A DNA stretch of 64,000 bases from Rugamonas sp045984285 (GTDB lineage Bacteria > Pseudomonadota > Gammaproteobacteria > Burkholderiales > Burkholderiaceae_D). The DNA lies in NCBI RefSeq assembly GCF_045984285.3, contig NZ_JBJQIK030000009.1, positions 124,001 through 188,000 of the forward strand, given 5' to 3'. The position numbers and the translations under genes are program-made. Positions 1 through 8,500 of this stretch are shown one piece after another; position 1 is the first letter of the stretch; each line of letters opens with the position of its first letter. The notes under the pieces are model-generated. The model was given only the letters and a program-made list of their open reading frames with translations, had not been told where the DNA came from and did not search any database.

Positions 1-493
1 GCAGCACTTCCCAGGCCTTGGCGCGCGCGTTCGGGCCCTGCACGGCGATCAGCGCCATGGCGTTCACGCCGTCGCGGCGCTGGGTGATGGTGAGGTTGCC
101 CTTGTTCTGGGCCTGCATCCACGCCACGTCTTTTTCCGCCGTCCCGGCGTTGACCACCAGGCGGAACCAGTTTTCGTTGATGAAGTAGACGATCAGGTCG
201 TCGATCACGCCGCCTTCAGGGTTCAGCATGCAGGAGTAGAGCGCCTTGCCGCTGACCTGCAGCTTGTCCACGTTGTTGGCGAGCAGGTGGCGCAGGAAGC
301 CGCGCACGTCGTCGCCCTTGATATCGACCACGCACATGTGGGCCACGTCGAACATGCCGGCGTCGCTGCGCACGGCATTATGTTCTTCGATCTGGGAGCC
401 GTAGTTGACCGGCATGTCCCAGCCGCCGAAATCGACCATGCGGGCGCCGAGTGCGCGGTGTGCGTTATTGAGTGGTGTGGCTTTGAGCGTCAT
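1..493 (-). CDS. gcvT: Aminomethyltransferase (glycine cleavage T protein), N-terminal part
   Basis: Cytoplasmic T protein of the glycine cleavage system. It releases ammonia from the aminomethyl group carried on H protein and passes the one-carbon unit to tetrahydrofolate. Read on the reverse strand from ATG at 493, the product begins MTLKATPLNNAHRALGARMV and continues with DFGGWDMPVNYGSQIEEH and FDVAHM, all typical of the GcvT N-terminal folate-binding domain. About 164 residues are visible and the gene runs off the left edge, so the C-terminal domain is not seen. A tandem glycine riboswitch lies directly upstream, which independently supports the assignment and implies that glycine controls expression. 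The rest of a gcv operon (H and P proteins) would be expected beyond the left edge. Confidence 0.96.
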   Translation of the reverse strand, partial: MTLKATPLNNAHRALGARMVDFGGWDMPVNYGSQIEEHNAVRSDAGMFDVAHMCVVDIKGDDVRGFLRHLLANNVDKLQVSGKALYSCMLNPEGGVIDDLIVYFINENWFRLVVNAGTAEKDVAWMQAQNKGNLTITQRRDGVNAMALIAVQGPNARAKAWEVL

Positions 494-574
494 GACTACC
501 TCGGTCCAGGGTTGGGGTTAACAGAACATGCACGGAGAAGCTGACAAGCCTTTTCCACAATGATCGCTGACCCC

Positions 575-755
575 TCTGTCCTTGGTACCTGAGAGATAAC
601 GGGAATTTGCTTCCCGCACGCCCCTTCGGTGGGCTGCGAACGCAGCCGCTCTCCAGAGTTCCTGCCCGCCTTGGCGAACGCCTGACCGGTCCTTTTGCCT
701 GAGAGTTTTTGGGTGGTGCCCCTTCGGCGGCCGCGGGTAGCAGCGCTCTCCCGGT
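575..755 (-). promoter_or_regulatory. Tandem glycine riboswitch (two aptamers) upstream of gcvT
   Basis: Read on the reverse strand, two copies of the glycine aptamer pattern follow each other. Aptamer 1 (about 755-691) has GGGAGAGCGCTGC, GCCGAAGGGGC and then CTCTCAGGCAAAAGGACC. Aptamer 2 (about 660-575) has CTGGAGAGCGGC, CCGAAGGGGC and then CTCTCAGGTACCAAGGACAG. The GGAGAG...CCGAAGGGGC...CTCTCAGG-CA-AGGAC order is the hallmark of Rfam-type glycine riboswitches, and a tandem pair before gcvT is the classic arrangement. About 80 bases separate aptamer 2 from the gcvT start codon. No clear terminator hairpin was identified there, so whether control is transcriptional or translational is open. 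Confidence 0.95.
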
Positions 756-843
756 CAAGACTGCGGAATATATGCCAGAAGGGCATTTATGTCAATCTGC
801 GGGAGGGTGGATCACCTACCGTGCTGCCCCCAAAAAGTGCCTT

Positions 844-852
844 TGCTAGAAT
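844..852 (+). promoter_or_regulatory. Putative extended -10 promoter of the ClpP-like gene
   Basis: TGCTAGAAT matches an extended -10 element (TGN followed by TAGAAT, a near-consensus hexamer), 28 bases upstream of the ATG at 880. No convincing -35 hexamer is present at the expected distance, which is tolerated in extended -10 promoters. The sequence AGAAGG at 867-872 provides a ribosome binding site. Visual match only. Confidence 0.45.
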
Positions 853-879
853 GAAGCCCTCTATGTAGAAGGTACAGCC

Positions 880-1440
880 ATGAGCGAAGATAAACATAAA
901 CTGGACGGAGCGGCCTGGTACACATTGTCGGGTGATGTGAACAGCGACATGGTGCACCGCGTGTTCGATGCGGTTGCAGACATGACGGAAGACGGCGTGG
1001 AGACCGCCCACATTCTGCTGCAGTCCAACGGAGGCTATGTGAGCGACGGGCTCTGCCTTTACAACTACCTGCGCAACCTGCCGATCAAGATCGTGATGTA
1101 CAACGGCGGCGCCGTGGCTTCGATCGCCGTGATTCTCTATCTCAGCGGCGAGGAGCGCTATGCCAGCGAAACCGCGCGCTTCATGGTGCACAAATCGCAT
1201 GCCAGTGCGCCTTCCGGCGCCCGTCCGGATGCGCTGCGCATTATTGTCGAGGGCCTGCAGGCCGACGACGCGCGCACCGAATCCATCCTGCGCGAACACC
1301 TCACGCTGGACGACCAGCACTGGGCGGTGCATGCCTACTCCGACCTCCACCTGACGGCGCGCGAAGCGCACAAGGTAGGGCTGGTGCACGACGTGATCGA
1401 CTTCAAACCGCCACCCGGCAAGCGCGTGACGAACATCTGA
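880..1440 (+). CDS. ClpP/crotonase-fold serine protease-like protein
   Basis: A 186-residue protein of the Clp protease proteolytic subunit family. ClpP forms a barrel of serine protease subunits in the cytoplasm that degrades unfolded proteins fed by an AAA+ partner. The glycine-rich LLQSNGGYVSDGL stretch (46-58) matches the ClpP oxyanion region. Ser81 in GGAVASIAV and His104 in FMVHKSH align with the catalytic Ser and His. Asp155 in AYSDLHLTAREAHKVGLV aligns with the catalytic Asp (E. coli Asp171), so the triad looks intact. It lacks the long N terminus of canonical ClpP and has no clpX neighbour, so it is probably a paralogue rather than the housekeeping ClpP. It lies divergently from gcvT with its own promoter. 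The substrate is unknown. Confidence 0.8.
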   Translation: MSEDKHKLDGAAWYTLSGDVNSDMVHRVFDAVADMTEDGVETAHILLQSNGGYVSDGLCLYNYLRNLPIKIVMYNGGAVASIAVILYLSGEERYASETARFMVHKSHASAPSGARPDALRIIVEGLQADDARTESILREHLTLDDQHWAVHAYSDLHLTAREAHKVGLVHDVIDFKPPPGKRVTNI

Positions 1441-1441
1441 A

Positions 1442-1497
1442 AATTGGGGACAGACCCGGATTTTCGGTTGGGCCGAAATCCGGGTCTGTCCCCAATT
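1442..1497. repeat. Long palindrome, dispersed GGGG-core repeat family (also possible bidirectional terminator)
   Basis: Arms 1442-1467 and 1473-1497 are complementary apart from one extra T, with a five-base loop (TTGGG). The arms contain TTGGGGACAGACCC. It sits between the convergent ends of the ClpP-like gene and the small glycine-rich gene and could terminate both. The same kind of core recurs at 19293, 41368, 51897 and 55000. Confidence 0.85.
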
Positions 1498-1499
1498 AT

Positions 1500-1691
1500 T
1501 CAGCGCTTGCCGCCGCGCGAGCCCGACGACTTGTTGCCGTCGTTTTTGTGGCTCTGGCGTCCTGCTTCGGCGTGCTGTTCAGGCGTGCCGCCCTGGGTGC
1601 CGCCGGAACGGGAACCCTGGTTGCCAGACTGCTTCGAGCTGCCGGAAGAGGACGAGCCTTGCTTGTTGCCACCGCGTTGATTCGAGGCCAT
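1500..1691 (-). CDS. Small glycine/serine-rich KGG-like (stress-type) protein
   Basis: A 63-residue, highly hydrophilic, low-complexity protein: MASNQRGGNKQGSSSSGSSK, then repeated GS/GN/QG runs, then GGTPEQHAEAGRQSHKN and a basic C-terminal tail. The GGTPEQHAEAGRQSH segment resembles the KGG / stress-induced repeat motif (GG-x-x-EAG-x-K/Q) of small bacterial stress proteins. That similarity is by eye. No catalytic residues or membrane segment. The start ATG at 1691 has GAAAGGAAATGCAA upstream on the reverse strand, a good ribosome binding site. Its 3' end abuts the palindrome at 1442-1497. The role is not known; a desiccation or stress protectant is possible. Confidence 0.62.
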   Translation of the reverse strand: MASNQRGGNKQGSSSSGSSKQSGNQGSRSGGTQGGTPEQHAEAGRQSHKNDGNKSSGSRGGKR

Positions 1692-2030
1692 TTTGCATTT
1701 CCTTTCAGAAAGAATGTTAAAAAGTCACTCGCCGCAAGCGCTGCTGTGAAGCGACTCAGCGCGGCCGGTTTTGCCACGCTCAACCGTTTCGCAGATGCGT
1801 TTTCGGTAGCGAAATGATGCGATTTTGCTCAGGCTCCGGATATCGGAGTTCGCGCAGAACCCATGTAGGATAAAACCTTGCTGGCCGCTTCTCCTGTTGA
1901 GCATCCGTTTGACAATTTTTCGACAAATTCCAACATTTTTGCGAAAAGTTTCTACAGTTATATTGCCATGTGGAAATTATCTGCCAGAATAAGATGAGCA
2001 GCAGTCCGCTGTCTTTTTTTCGGCTTTCCC
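1692..2030. other. Intergenic region between the small glycine-rich gene and the DUF1631 gene
   Basis: 339 bases with no convincing gene. TTGACA at 1909-1914 is a perfect -35 hexamer on the forward strand, but the sequence 17 bases downstream (AACATT) is a poor -10, so the promoter of the DUF1631 gene is not settled. The reading frame of that gene opens only after a TGA at 1995-1997. The bases just before its ATG are pyrimidine-rich and contain no Shine-Dalgarno sequence. No repeat or RNA structure was recognised. Confidence 0.4.
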
Positions 2031-4328
2031 ATGCAAGCAGTACCCGCCCCTGTTCCCGGCGCCCGTGCGGCGATCACCTCAAGGCTCGCCTTGCTGGAGG
2101 GGCTGATTGCGACCGTGCTGCAGCACTTCAACGCGCAGTTCAGCGATTTCTCCACGCGGCTGGCGGGCGCCTTGGTGGACGGCAGCGACATGGAGGGCAG
2201 CGTCGCCAGCGTGCAGCTGCGTATCCGCGCCGGAAACCTGCTGCGCAACCGCCATTTCGCCTTCCTGCACCTGGCGGCGGCGGCGCTGGAAAAAGGGCTG
2301 CGGCTGGAGTTCGCGCAGCTTGGCCCGAAGGCTGTGCGCCCGCCCGAATGCGAGCCGCTGTCGCTGGTGCCGTATGAGGTGATGGACGAGAAGGTCACAC
2401 TGTCCGCCGTCTGCAAACCTTTCGACCTGCAGTATTCGGACGCGCTGGCCACGCTGAATGTGCGGCTGGCCTTCATGATGGACCGCGCCATCCTGCGCGC
2501 GGGCCAGAATCCCTTCCGCCCCGAGGTCTTCATCGCGGCGCTGCACCAGGCCTGGCTCTCCTTCAATCCCGAAGAGGAAGCGGCAGGCCTGCTGCTGGCA
2601 ATGCTCAAACCTGGCCTGATGCTGGAGCTGGCGCCGCTGTACGAGGCATTGAACCTGTCCTTGCAGCGCAAGGGCGTGTTGCCCGGCGACGTGGACCGCG
2701 CGCGCAGCCGCCGCTCGGATTCGCACGACGCGTCCGGTGCACGCAAACGCCAGCAGGACGACGCCCTGGCCGACCAGTTGCGCCAGCTGTTCGCGCGCGG
2801 CGCCGACGACGCGTTGGCCGGCATGAACCTCGATCTGCCGGCCCATGCCCTGGCGCCCGCCGATCCCGATGCGCCGCCACCGCCGTGGGCGTCCGCCGCA
2901 ACGCGCCGCGCGCGCGATGGCGTGGCGCGGCAAACGCCAAGAACCGCTGCAGCCGGTGAGGATGCAGGCCCGCCTCCCGCCGGCGGCGCCTACGTTCATA
3001 TTGGCAGCGCAGCGCGCGAACACCTGATGGCCTACCTGGGCTGGATGCAGCGCGAAGCGCCGCGCGCGGCGCCGGAGGCGGGCGCGCAACAGGCTGCAGC
3101 GCCGCACAATGTGATCTACCTGCCGGCCATCAAGCAGGGCGCCCCGCGCGGCACGCTCACGCACGCCGATGAGAGCACCATCGACCTGCTGACGGCCGTC
3201 TTCGAAACCGTGTTCCGCGACCAGAACATCGCGAAGGAAATCCGCGAGCTGGTGCTGCTGCTGCAGGTGCCCGTGCTGAAAGCCGCGCTGGCCGACAAGG
3301 ACTTTTTCTTCCAGGAGTCGCACCCCGCACGCCGCCTGATCGAACTGCTGTCGAAGATGGGCTGGGAGCAGCGCAAGGACAGCGAAGATCCGCTTTACCA
3401 GGCCATGCAGCGCTCGGTCGAACGCATCGGCCGCGATCCCGAGCAGGAGCTGCAGGTATTCACGGAAGCGGTGGATGAACTGGAGCAGACCATCAGGCAG
3501 GACGAGCAGGCTGCCGAGCAGGCTATCGCCGAACCGATCGCCGCCGCGCTGAAGCAGGAAAGGCACACCGCCGCGCAGCGCAGCGCGAAGGAGGCGGTGT
3601 CCATGCGCATCGGCACCGGCGAAGTGGTGGCCGTGGTGGAAGCCTTCCTGGAAAACAAATGGACCGATGTGCTGACGCTGGCCTACACCGTGGAAGAAGA
3701 GAAGCCCGGCGCAGTCAGGCACGCCACCAGTGCAATGGATGACCTGATCTGGAGCGTAAAGCCCAAGATCTCGCCGCAGGAACGCAAGGAGCTGATCGCA
3801 AAGCTCCCCGGCCTGCTGGCCCGCCTGAATAAATGGCTGGACGCCATCAAGTGGCAGGACGCAGAGCGCCTGCGCTTCTTCGCCGAACTCGCCGAATGCC
3901 ACGCTTCCATCGTCCGCGCGCCGGTGGAGTTGTCCCCGGAACGCCAGCTCGAACTCTCGATGCAGGCCGCGCAGCAAGCCGCCGAACGCCGCGAGGCAAT
4001 GAAGGAGCGTGAGATGGAAGCAAGGGATGAAGAAAGCGGCGTTGTGGCGAGCCTTGCACGCGGCATGTGGCTGGAATTCGAGCAGGAAGGCGCCGGGCCG
4101 CGCAAGGTCAAGCTGGCGTGGGTAAGCCCGCTGCGCACGCTGTTCATCTTCTCCACGCGCGGACGCGAAGAGGCGTTCACCTTATCGGGCGAAGAACTGG
4201 CGCGCAAGTTCGACGCCAACATGGTGCGCATCGCCAGCACGGATGGCGTGGTGGGGCGCGCGCTGTCTCAGGCTTTGGGTGCGGCCAGCAACGAGGAGAT
4301 CAGCCCGTCCGCGGCATCCTCGATGTAA
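2031..4328 (+). CDS. DUF1631 family protein
   Basis: A 765-residue soluble protein that I recognise as DUF1631, a family of large betaproteobacterial and gammaproteobacterial proteins of unknown role. The N-terminal third (LEGLIATVLQHFNAQFSDFS ... LRNRHFAFLHLAAAALEKGL) and the central helical region (TIDLLTAVFETVFRDQNIAK) are typical of the family. A variable Ala/Pro-rich linker lies around residues 270-360. The final 90 residues (RGMWLEFEQEGAGPRKVKLA then WVSPLRTLFIFSTRGREE) resemble the beta-rich PilZ-like end found in this family, so a cyclic-di-GMP link is possible but the classic RxxxR/DxSxxG pair is not evident. The ATG at 2031 lacks a Shine-Dalgarno sequence, but no upstream alternative exists before the stop at 1995. 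Its 3' end overlaps the convergent phosphatase gene by 61 bases. Confidence 0.8.
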   Translation: MQAVPAPVPGARAAITSRLALLEGLIATVLQHFNAQFSDFSTRLAGALVDGSDMEGSVASVQLRIRAGNLLRNRHFAFLHLAAAALEKGLRLEFAQLGPKAVRPPECEPLSLVPYEVMDEKVTLSAVCKPFDLQYSDALATLNVRLAFMMDRAILRAGQNPFRPEVFIAALHQAWLSFNPEEEAAGLLLAMLKPGLMLELAPLYEALNLSLQRKGVLPGDVDRARSRRSDSHDASGARKRQQDDALADQLRQLFARGADDALAGMNLDLPAHALAPADPDAPPPPWASAATRRARDGVARQTPRTAAAGEDAGPPPAGGAYVHIGSAAREHLMAYLGWMQREAPRAAPEAGAQQAAAPHNVIYLPAIKQGAPRGTLTHADESTIDLLTAVFETVFRDQNIAKEIRELVLLLQVPVLKAALADKDFFFQESHPARRLIELLSKMGWEQRKDSEDPLYQAMQRSVERIGRDPEQELQVFTEAVDELEQTIRQDEQAAEQAIAEPIAAALKQERHTAAQRSAKEAVSMRIGTGEVVAVVEAFLENKWTDVLTLAYTVEEEKPGAVRHATSAMDDLIWSVKPKISPQERKELIAKLPGLLARLNKWLDAIKWQDAERLRFFAELAECHASIVRAPVELSPERQLELSMQAAQQAAERREAMKEREMEARDEESGVVASLARGMWLEFEQEGAGPRKVKLAWVSPLRTLFIFSTRGREEAFTLSGEELARKFDANMVRIASTDGVVGRALSQALGAASNEEISPSAASSM

Positions 4329-4750
4329 TCGAGTACCGTGTCGAAGCCCTGGGCGCCGCCGTAATACGGGTCCGGCACCACGCGCGAGCCGGAATGCGTC
4401 GCATATTCCATGAACAGTTTCAGTTTATGCCTGTGCTGCGGCGGGCAGGAACGCGCCAGCAGCGCCAGGTTGTCCTCGTCCATTGCCAGCACGTGGTCGA
4501 AGCGCGCGAAATCGTCCGCGGACACCTGGCGTGCCCGCAACGGGCTGAGGTCGTAGCCGCGCTGCGCCGCATGCCGCGCCGAGCGCCCGTCCGGCGCATC
4601 GCCGATATGGTAGCCGTGCGTGCCCGCCGAGTCGATATGCAGGTCCAGCCCCGCAGCGGCAGCGCGGTGCCGGAATACCGCTTCGGCCGTGGGCGAGCGG
4701 CAGATATTCCCCATGCAGACAAAGAGGACGGAAGTTTTGTGAGCGCTCAT
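4268..4750 (-). CDS. Low-molecular-weight protein-tyrosine phosphatase
   Basis: A 160-residue cytoplasmic phosphatase that removes phosphate from phosphotyrosine, often on exopolysaccharide tyrosine kinases in bacteria. The P-loop CMGNICRS (Cys12 to Arg18, CX5R) follows SVLFV near the N terminus, and the general acid loop DPYYGG lies near residue 130, both hallmarks of LMW-PTPs. The chosen start is the ATG at 4750 (MSAHKTSVLF), which gives the standard family length. A longer in-frame reading to 5032 adds non-homologous sequence. It is transcribed towards the DUF1631 gene and the two overlap by 61 bases. No capsule or wze-type kinase gene is nearby, so this is probably a stand-alone enzyme. 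Confidence 0.93.
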   Translation of the reverse strand: MSAHKTSVLFVCMGNICRSPTAEAVFRHRAAAAGLDLHIDSAGTHGYHIGDAPDGRSARHAAQRGYDLSPLRARQVSADDFARFDHVLAMDEDNLALLARSCPPQHRHKLKLFMEYATHSGSRVVPDPYYGGAQGFDTVLDYIEDAADGLISSLLAAPKA

Positions 4751-4856
4751 TGATGTGCGGTGTTGCCTTATTGAAATGTTCTGTAGTATAACCGCCCGGT
4801 ATGGTTCAATACAGTTCGCTTGCCGTCCGGGCAGCTTGAAAGAGGAAGGTACGGGA

Positions 4857-5489
4857 ATGCAGAGTTGGTGGAGTGCTGTCAGTGTCCTCGGCAGCCTTGC
4901 CGTCACAGGCCCGCTGGGCGTGGCGATTGCTTTATGGCTGGTGGCCGGCCGTTCGTGGCGGCTGACGGCAACGTGGGTAGTGCTGTTCGGCGCCGGCATG
5001 GCGCTGGTGGTGGCAACCAAGGTGGCCTTCATCGGCTGGGGCGTGGGGATTCCGGAGGCACAGTTCGCGGGCCTCAGCGGGCATGCGATGCGCGCCTGTG
5101 CCGTTTTCCCTGTCGCTTTCTATCTGGCTTTCCGCCAGGCGCAGCCTGAGTGGCGGCGCGGCGCCTTTGTGCTGGGCGTGCTGCTGGCGGCGCTCATCAG
5201 CTATTCGCGCCTGCCGGTGCTGGCGCATTCCGCTTCCGAAGTGGTGCTGGGCGCCGGCGTGGGTTATGCCGTTGCCGCCGCCTTCATCCTGCTGTCGCGC
5301 GCGGACCATCCGGCCCTGATCGGGCGGGTGCTGGCGGCTCTCTGCATCCCGGTGCTGCTGCTGGCGCCGCACGCCGAGCCGGTGCCCACCGAACGCTGGA
5401 TGACGGAGCTCGCGCTTTTCCTCTCGGGCCACGACAAGCCGCATCACCGCAGCTGGCAGCTCGGCCCACAGCGGCGCCCATCCATATAA
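4857..5489 (+). CDS. PAP2-like integral membrane phosphatase family protein
   Basis: A 210-residue multi-pass membrane protein with about six hydrophobic segments. PAP2 enzymes dephosphorylate lipid phosphates at the membrane. The motif skeleton is present in weakened form: a Lys in TKVAFIGWG, GLSGHA in place of PSGH, and SRLPVLAHSASEVVLG in place of SR-x5-H-x3-D, with Glu where Asp is usual. The His residues are retained. The chosen ATG at 4857 (MQSWWSAVSV) follows GAGGAAGGTACGGGA, a strong ribosome binding site. An upstream in-frame ATG at 4755 has none. It diverges from the phosphatase gene and precedes smc. Activity is uncertain given the altered motifs. Confidence 0.75.
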   Translation: MQSWWSAVSVLGSLAVTGPLGVAIALWLVAGRSWRLTATWVVLFGAGMALVVATKVAFIGWGVGIPEAQFAGLSGHAMRACAVFPVAFYLAFRQAQPEWRRGAFVLGVLLAALISYSRLPVLAHSASEVVLGAGVGYAVAAAFILLSRADHPALIGRVLAALCIPVLLLAPHAEPVPTERWMTELALFLSGHDKPHHRSWQLGPQRRPSI

Positions 5490-5576
5490 TGCGAAAATGG
5501 CCAGATTCGCCAGACGAAATGGTATGATTATCCACTTTTCCAACCATGCCTGACCGGGCGAAGAACTGATTACAAC

Positions 5577-8500
5577 GTGCGTCTATCTTCCATTAAATTG
5601 TCGGGATTTAAGTCGTTCGTCGATCCCACCAATTTCCAGGTGCCGGGCCAGCTGGTCGGCGTGGTAGGTCCCAACGGCTGCGGCAAGTCGAATATCATCG
5701 ATGCGGTGCGCTGGGTGCTGGGTGAATCGAAGGCTTCGGAACTGCGCGGCGAGTCCATGCAGGACGTCATCTTCAACGGCTCCACCCACCGCAAGCCTGC
5801 CGGCCGCGCCTCGGTCGAGCTGGTGTTCGACAACCACGACGGCAAGGCTTCCGGCCAATGGGGCCAGTATGCCGAGATCGCGGTCAAGCGCACGCTGACG
5901 CGCGACGGCACCTCCACCTATTACATCAACGGCCAGCCGGTGCGCCGGCGCGATATCCAGGACATCTTCCTCGGCACCGGCCTCGGTCCGCGCGCCTACG
6001 CGATCATCGGACAGGGCATGATTGCGCGGATTATCGAATCGCGGCCGGAAGAGCTGCGTGTGTTCCTGGAAGAGGCGGCGGGCGTATCGAAGTACAAGGA
6101 ACGCCGCCGGGAAACCGAAAACCGCCTGCACGACACGCGCGAAAACCTGCTGCGCGTGGAAGACATCCTGCGCGAACTGAATGCCAACCTGGAGAAGCTG
6201 CAGGGACAGGCCGAAGTCGCCACGCGCTTCCACCAGCTTTCGTCCGACCAGGAAGAGAAGCAGAAGCTGCTCTGGCTGCTGCGCAAGACGGAAGCGCAGA
6301 ACGAACAGGCCAAATACTTCCGCGACATGGAGCAGGCGCAGACCGACCTGGAAGAGCAGACCGCGAAGCTGCGCCACGTCGAGCTGTCGCTGGAGCAGAT
6401 GCGCCAGGCGCACTTCGCCGTCGGCGACCGCCTGCACCAGGCGCAGGGCCACCTGTACCAGACCAACTCGGAAATCGGCAGCCTGGAAGCGCAGATCAAG
6501 TTCGTCATCGAATCGCGCACCCGCCTGCAGCAGCAGCTCGCCACGCTGACGGCGCAGCGCGACCAGTGGCAGCGCCAGGCCGAGGAGTATGCGGGCCAGG
6601 TGGAAGAGGCTGAATTCAATCTGGAAGAACTGTCCGCCAAGGTGGAACAGGCGCGCATGATGGCCGAGCAGAAGGCCGAACTGCTGCCCACGCTGGAAGC
6701 GGAATGGCGCGAATCGCAGAACAAGAGCACGGAATCGCGCGCCCGCATCATGCAGGCGCAGCAGCAGCTCGAACTGGAATCGGCGCACCAGCGCAATGCC
6801 AACAACATCCTGAACGGCCTGGCCACGCGCCGCGAACGCCTGATGCAGGAGAAGAACGGCCTGTCGATGCCGGATTCCTCGCACCTGGTGAACCTGAAGA
6901 TGCAGCTTGAGGAAAAGCAGCAGTCGCTGGAAGAGCAGAACATGATGCTCGAAGAGGCGATGGAGCAGCAGCCCAAGCTGGAAGAGGAGCGCCAGCAGGC
7001 GCAGGCCGCCGTGCAGGCCGAAACGGCCGCCAATGCGCAGCTGGAAGCGCGCCTGAACGCGCTGCGCGAACTGCAGGAGCGGGCGCAGACGCAGGGCAAG
7101 GTCACGCCATGGCTGCAGAAGCATGAGCTGAACGAACTGCCGCGCCTGTGGCAGAAGATCCAGATCGAGAACGGCTGGGAAACGGCGATGGAATCGGTGC
7201 TGCGCGAGCGCACCTCCGCGCTGCAGGTATCGAATATCGAGTGGGCCAAACACTTCTTCAGCGATGCGCCGCCGGCCAAGCTGGCCCTGTTTGCGCCGCT
7301 GACTTCCGCACCCGCCGCCGCTGCCGAGCAGGCGGGCCTGAAGCCTTTCATCAACCTGCTGAAACTGAACGATCCCGGCCTGCGCGGCGTGCTGCAGGAC
7401 TGGCTGCACAACGTATTCATCGCGGACGATGCGGCGGAAGCCTTCATGGCGCGCGGCACGCTGCCTGCGGGCGGCAGCTTTGTCACGAAACAGGGCCACA
7501 TCATCTCGCAGTCCAGCGTGCGCTTCTACGCGGCGGACGCGGAGCAGGAGGGCATGCTGGGCCGCCAGCAGGAAATCGACAACATCACCAAGCAGCTGCG
7601 CGCGCAGTCCATGCTGGCCGAAGAAGCGCGCGCGCGTTCGGTGCGTGCCGATGCCGCGCTGTCGAACCATAGCCGGAACCTGGTCGAGCTGCGCGCGAAG
7701 ACGCAGAGCCTGACTTCTTCCGTGCATACGCTGCAGCTGGAAGTGGTGAAGCTGTCAGAGATCGAAGCGCGCTTCAACCAGCGCAGCGGCCAGATCGAAG
7801 CCGATCTCGCCGAGATTGCGGCGCAGGAACAGGAGCAGATGCAGGTCAAGCTCGAATCCGAAGAGAAGTTCGAACAGCTCGATATGGAGCTGGGCAACCT
7901 GCAGGGCGAGCACGAAGAAGGGCAGACCGCTTTCCTGCTGAAAGAGCAGCGCCTGGCCGATGCGCGCGAAGCGCTGCGCGAGCTGGAACGCAAGGCGCAG
8001 GAAGCGGAATTCGCCGAGAAGTCGGCGCGCAGCCGCATCGAGGAACTGCGCCGCAATATCGCCACCGCGCAGCAGCAGGTGCAGCAGGTTGGAGAAAGCC
8101 TGCGCGCAGGCCAGAGCGAGCTGGAAACGCTGGAGGCAGGCACCGCCAACGAAGGCCTGCAGGAGCTGCTGGACCGCCGCACGCAGCAGGAAAAAGCGCT
8201 GTCCGATGCTCGCCATGAACTGGACCAGATCACGCAGCAGCTGCGCCACGCGGAGGACGCGCGCATGCAGGCCGAACGCAGCCTGCAGCCGCAGCGCGAC
8301 AAGATCACCGAAATGCAGCTGAAGGAGCAGGCGGCCCGCCTGAACCAGGAACAGTTTGCGCAGCAGCTGGCCGAAGTGCAGGCCGACGAAGCCGCGCTGG
8401 CCGAGAAGCTGCATCCGGACCTGAAGGCCTCCTACCTGCAGGGCGAAGTCACGCGCCTGACCAATGCCATTGCGGCGCTGGGCGCGGTCAACCTGGCGGC

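Noticed and set aside
4755..4856. Upstream extension of the PAP2-like protein at 4857
   Set aside because: The extra N terminus (Cys-rich, no homology) covers the divergent promoter region, and the ATG at 4857 has a strong ribosome binding site.
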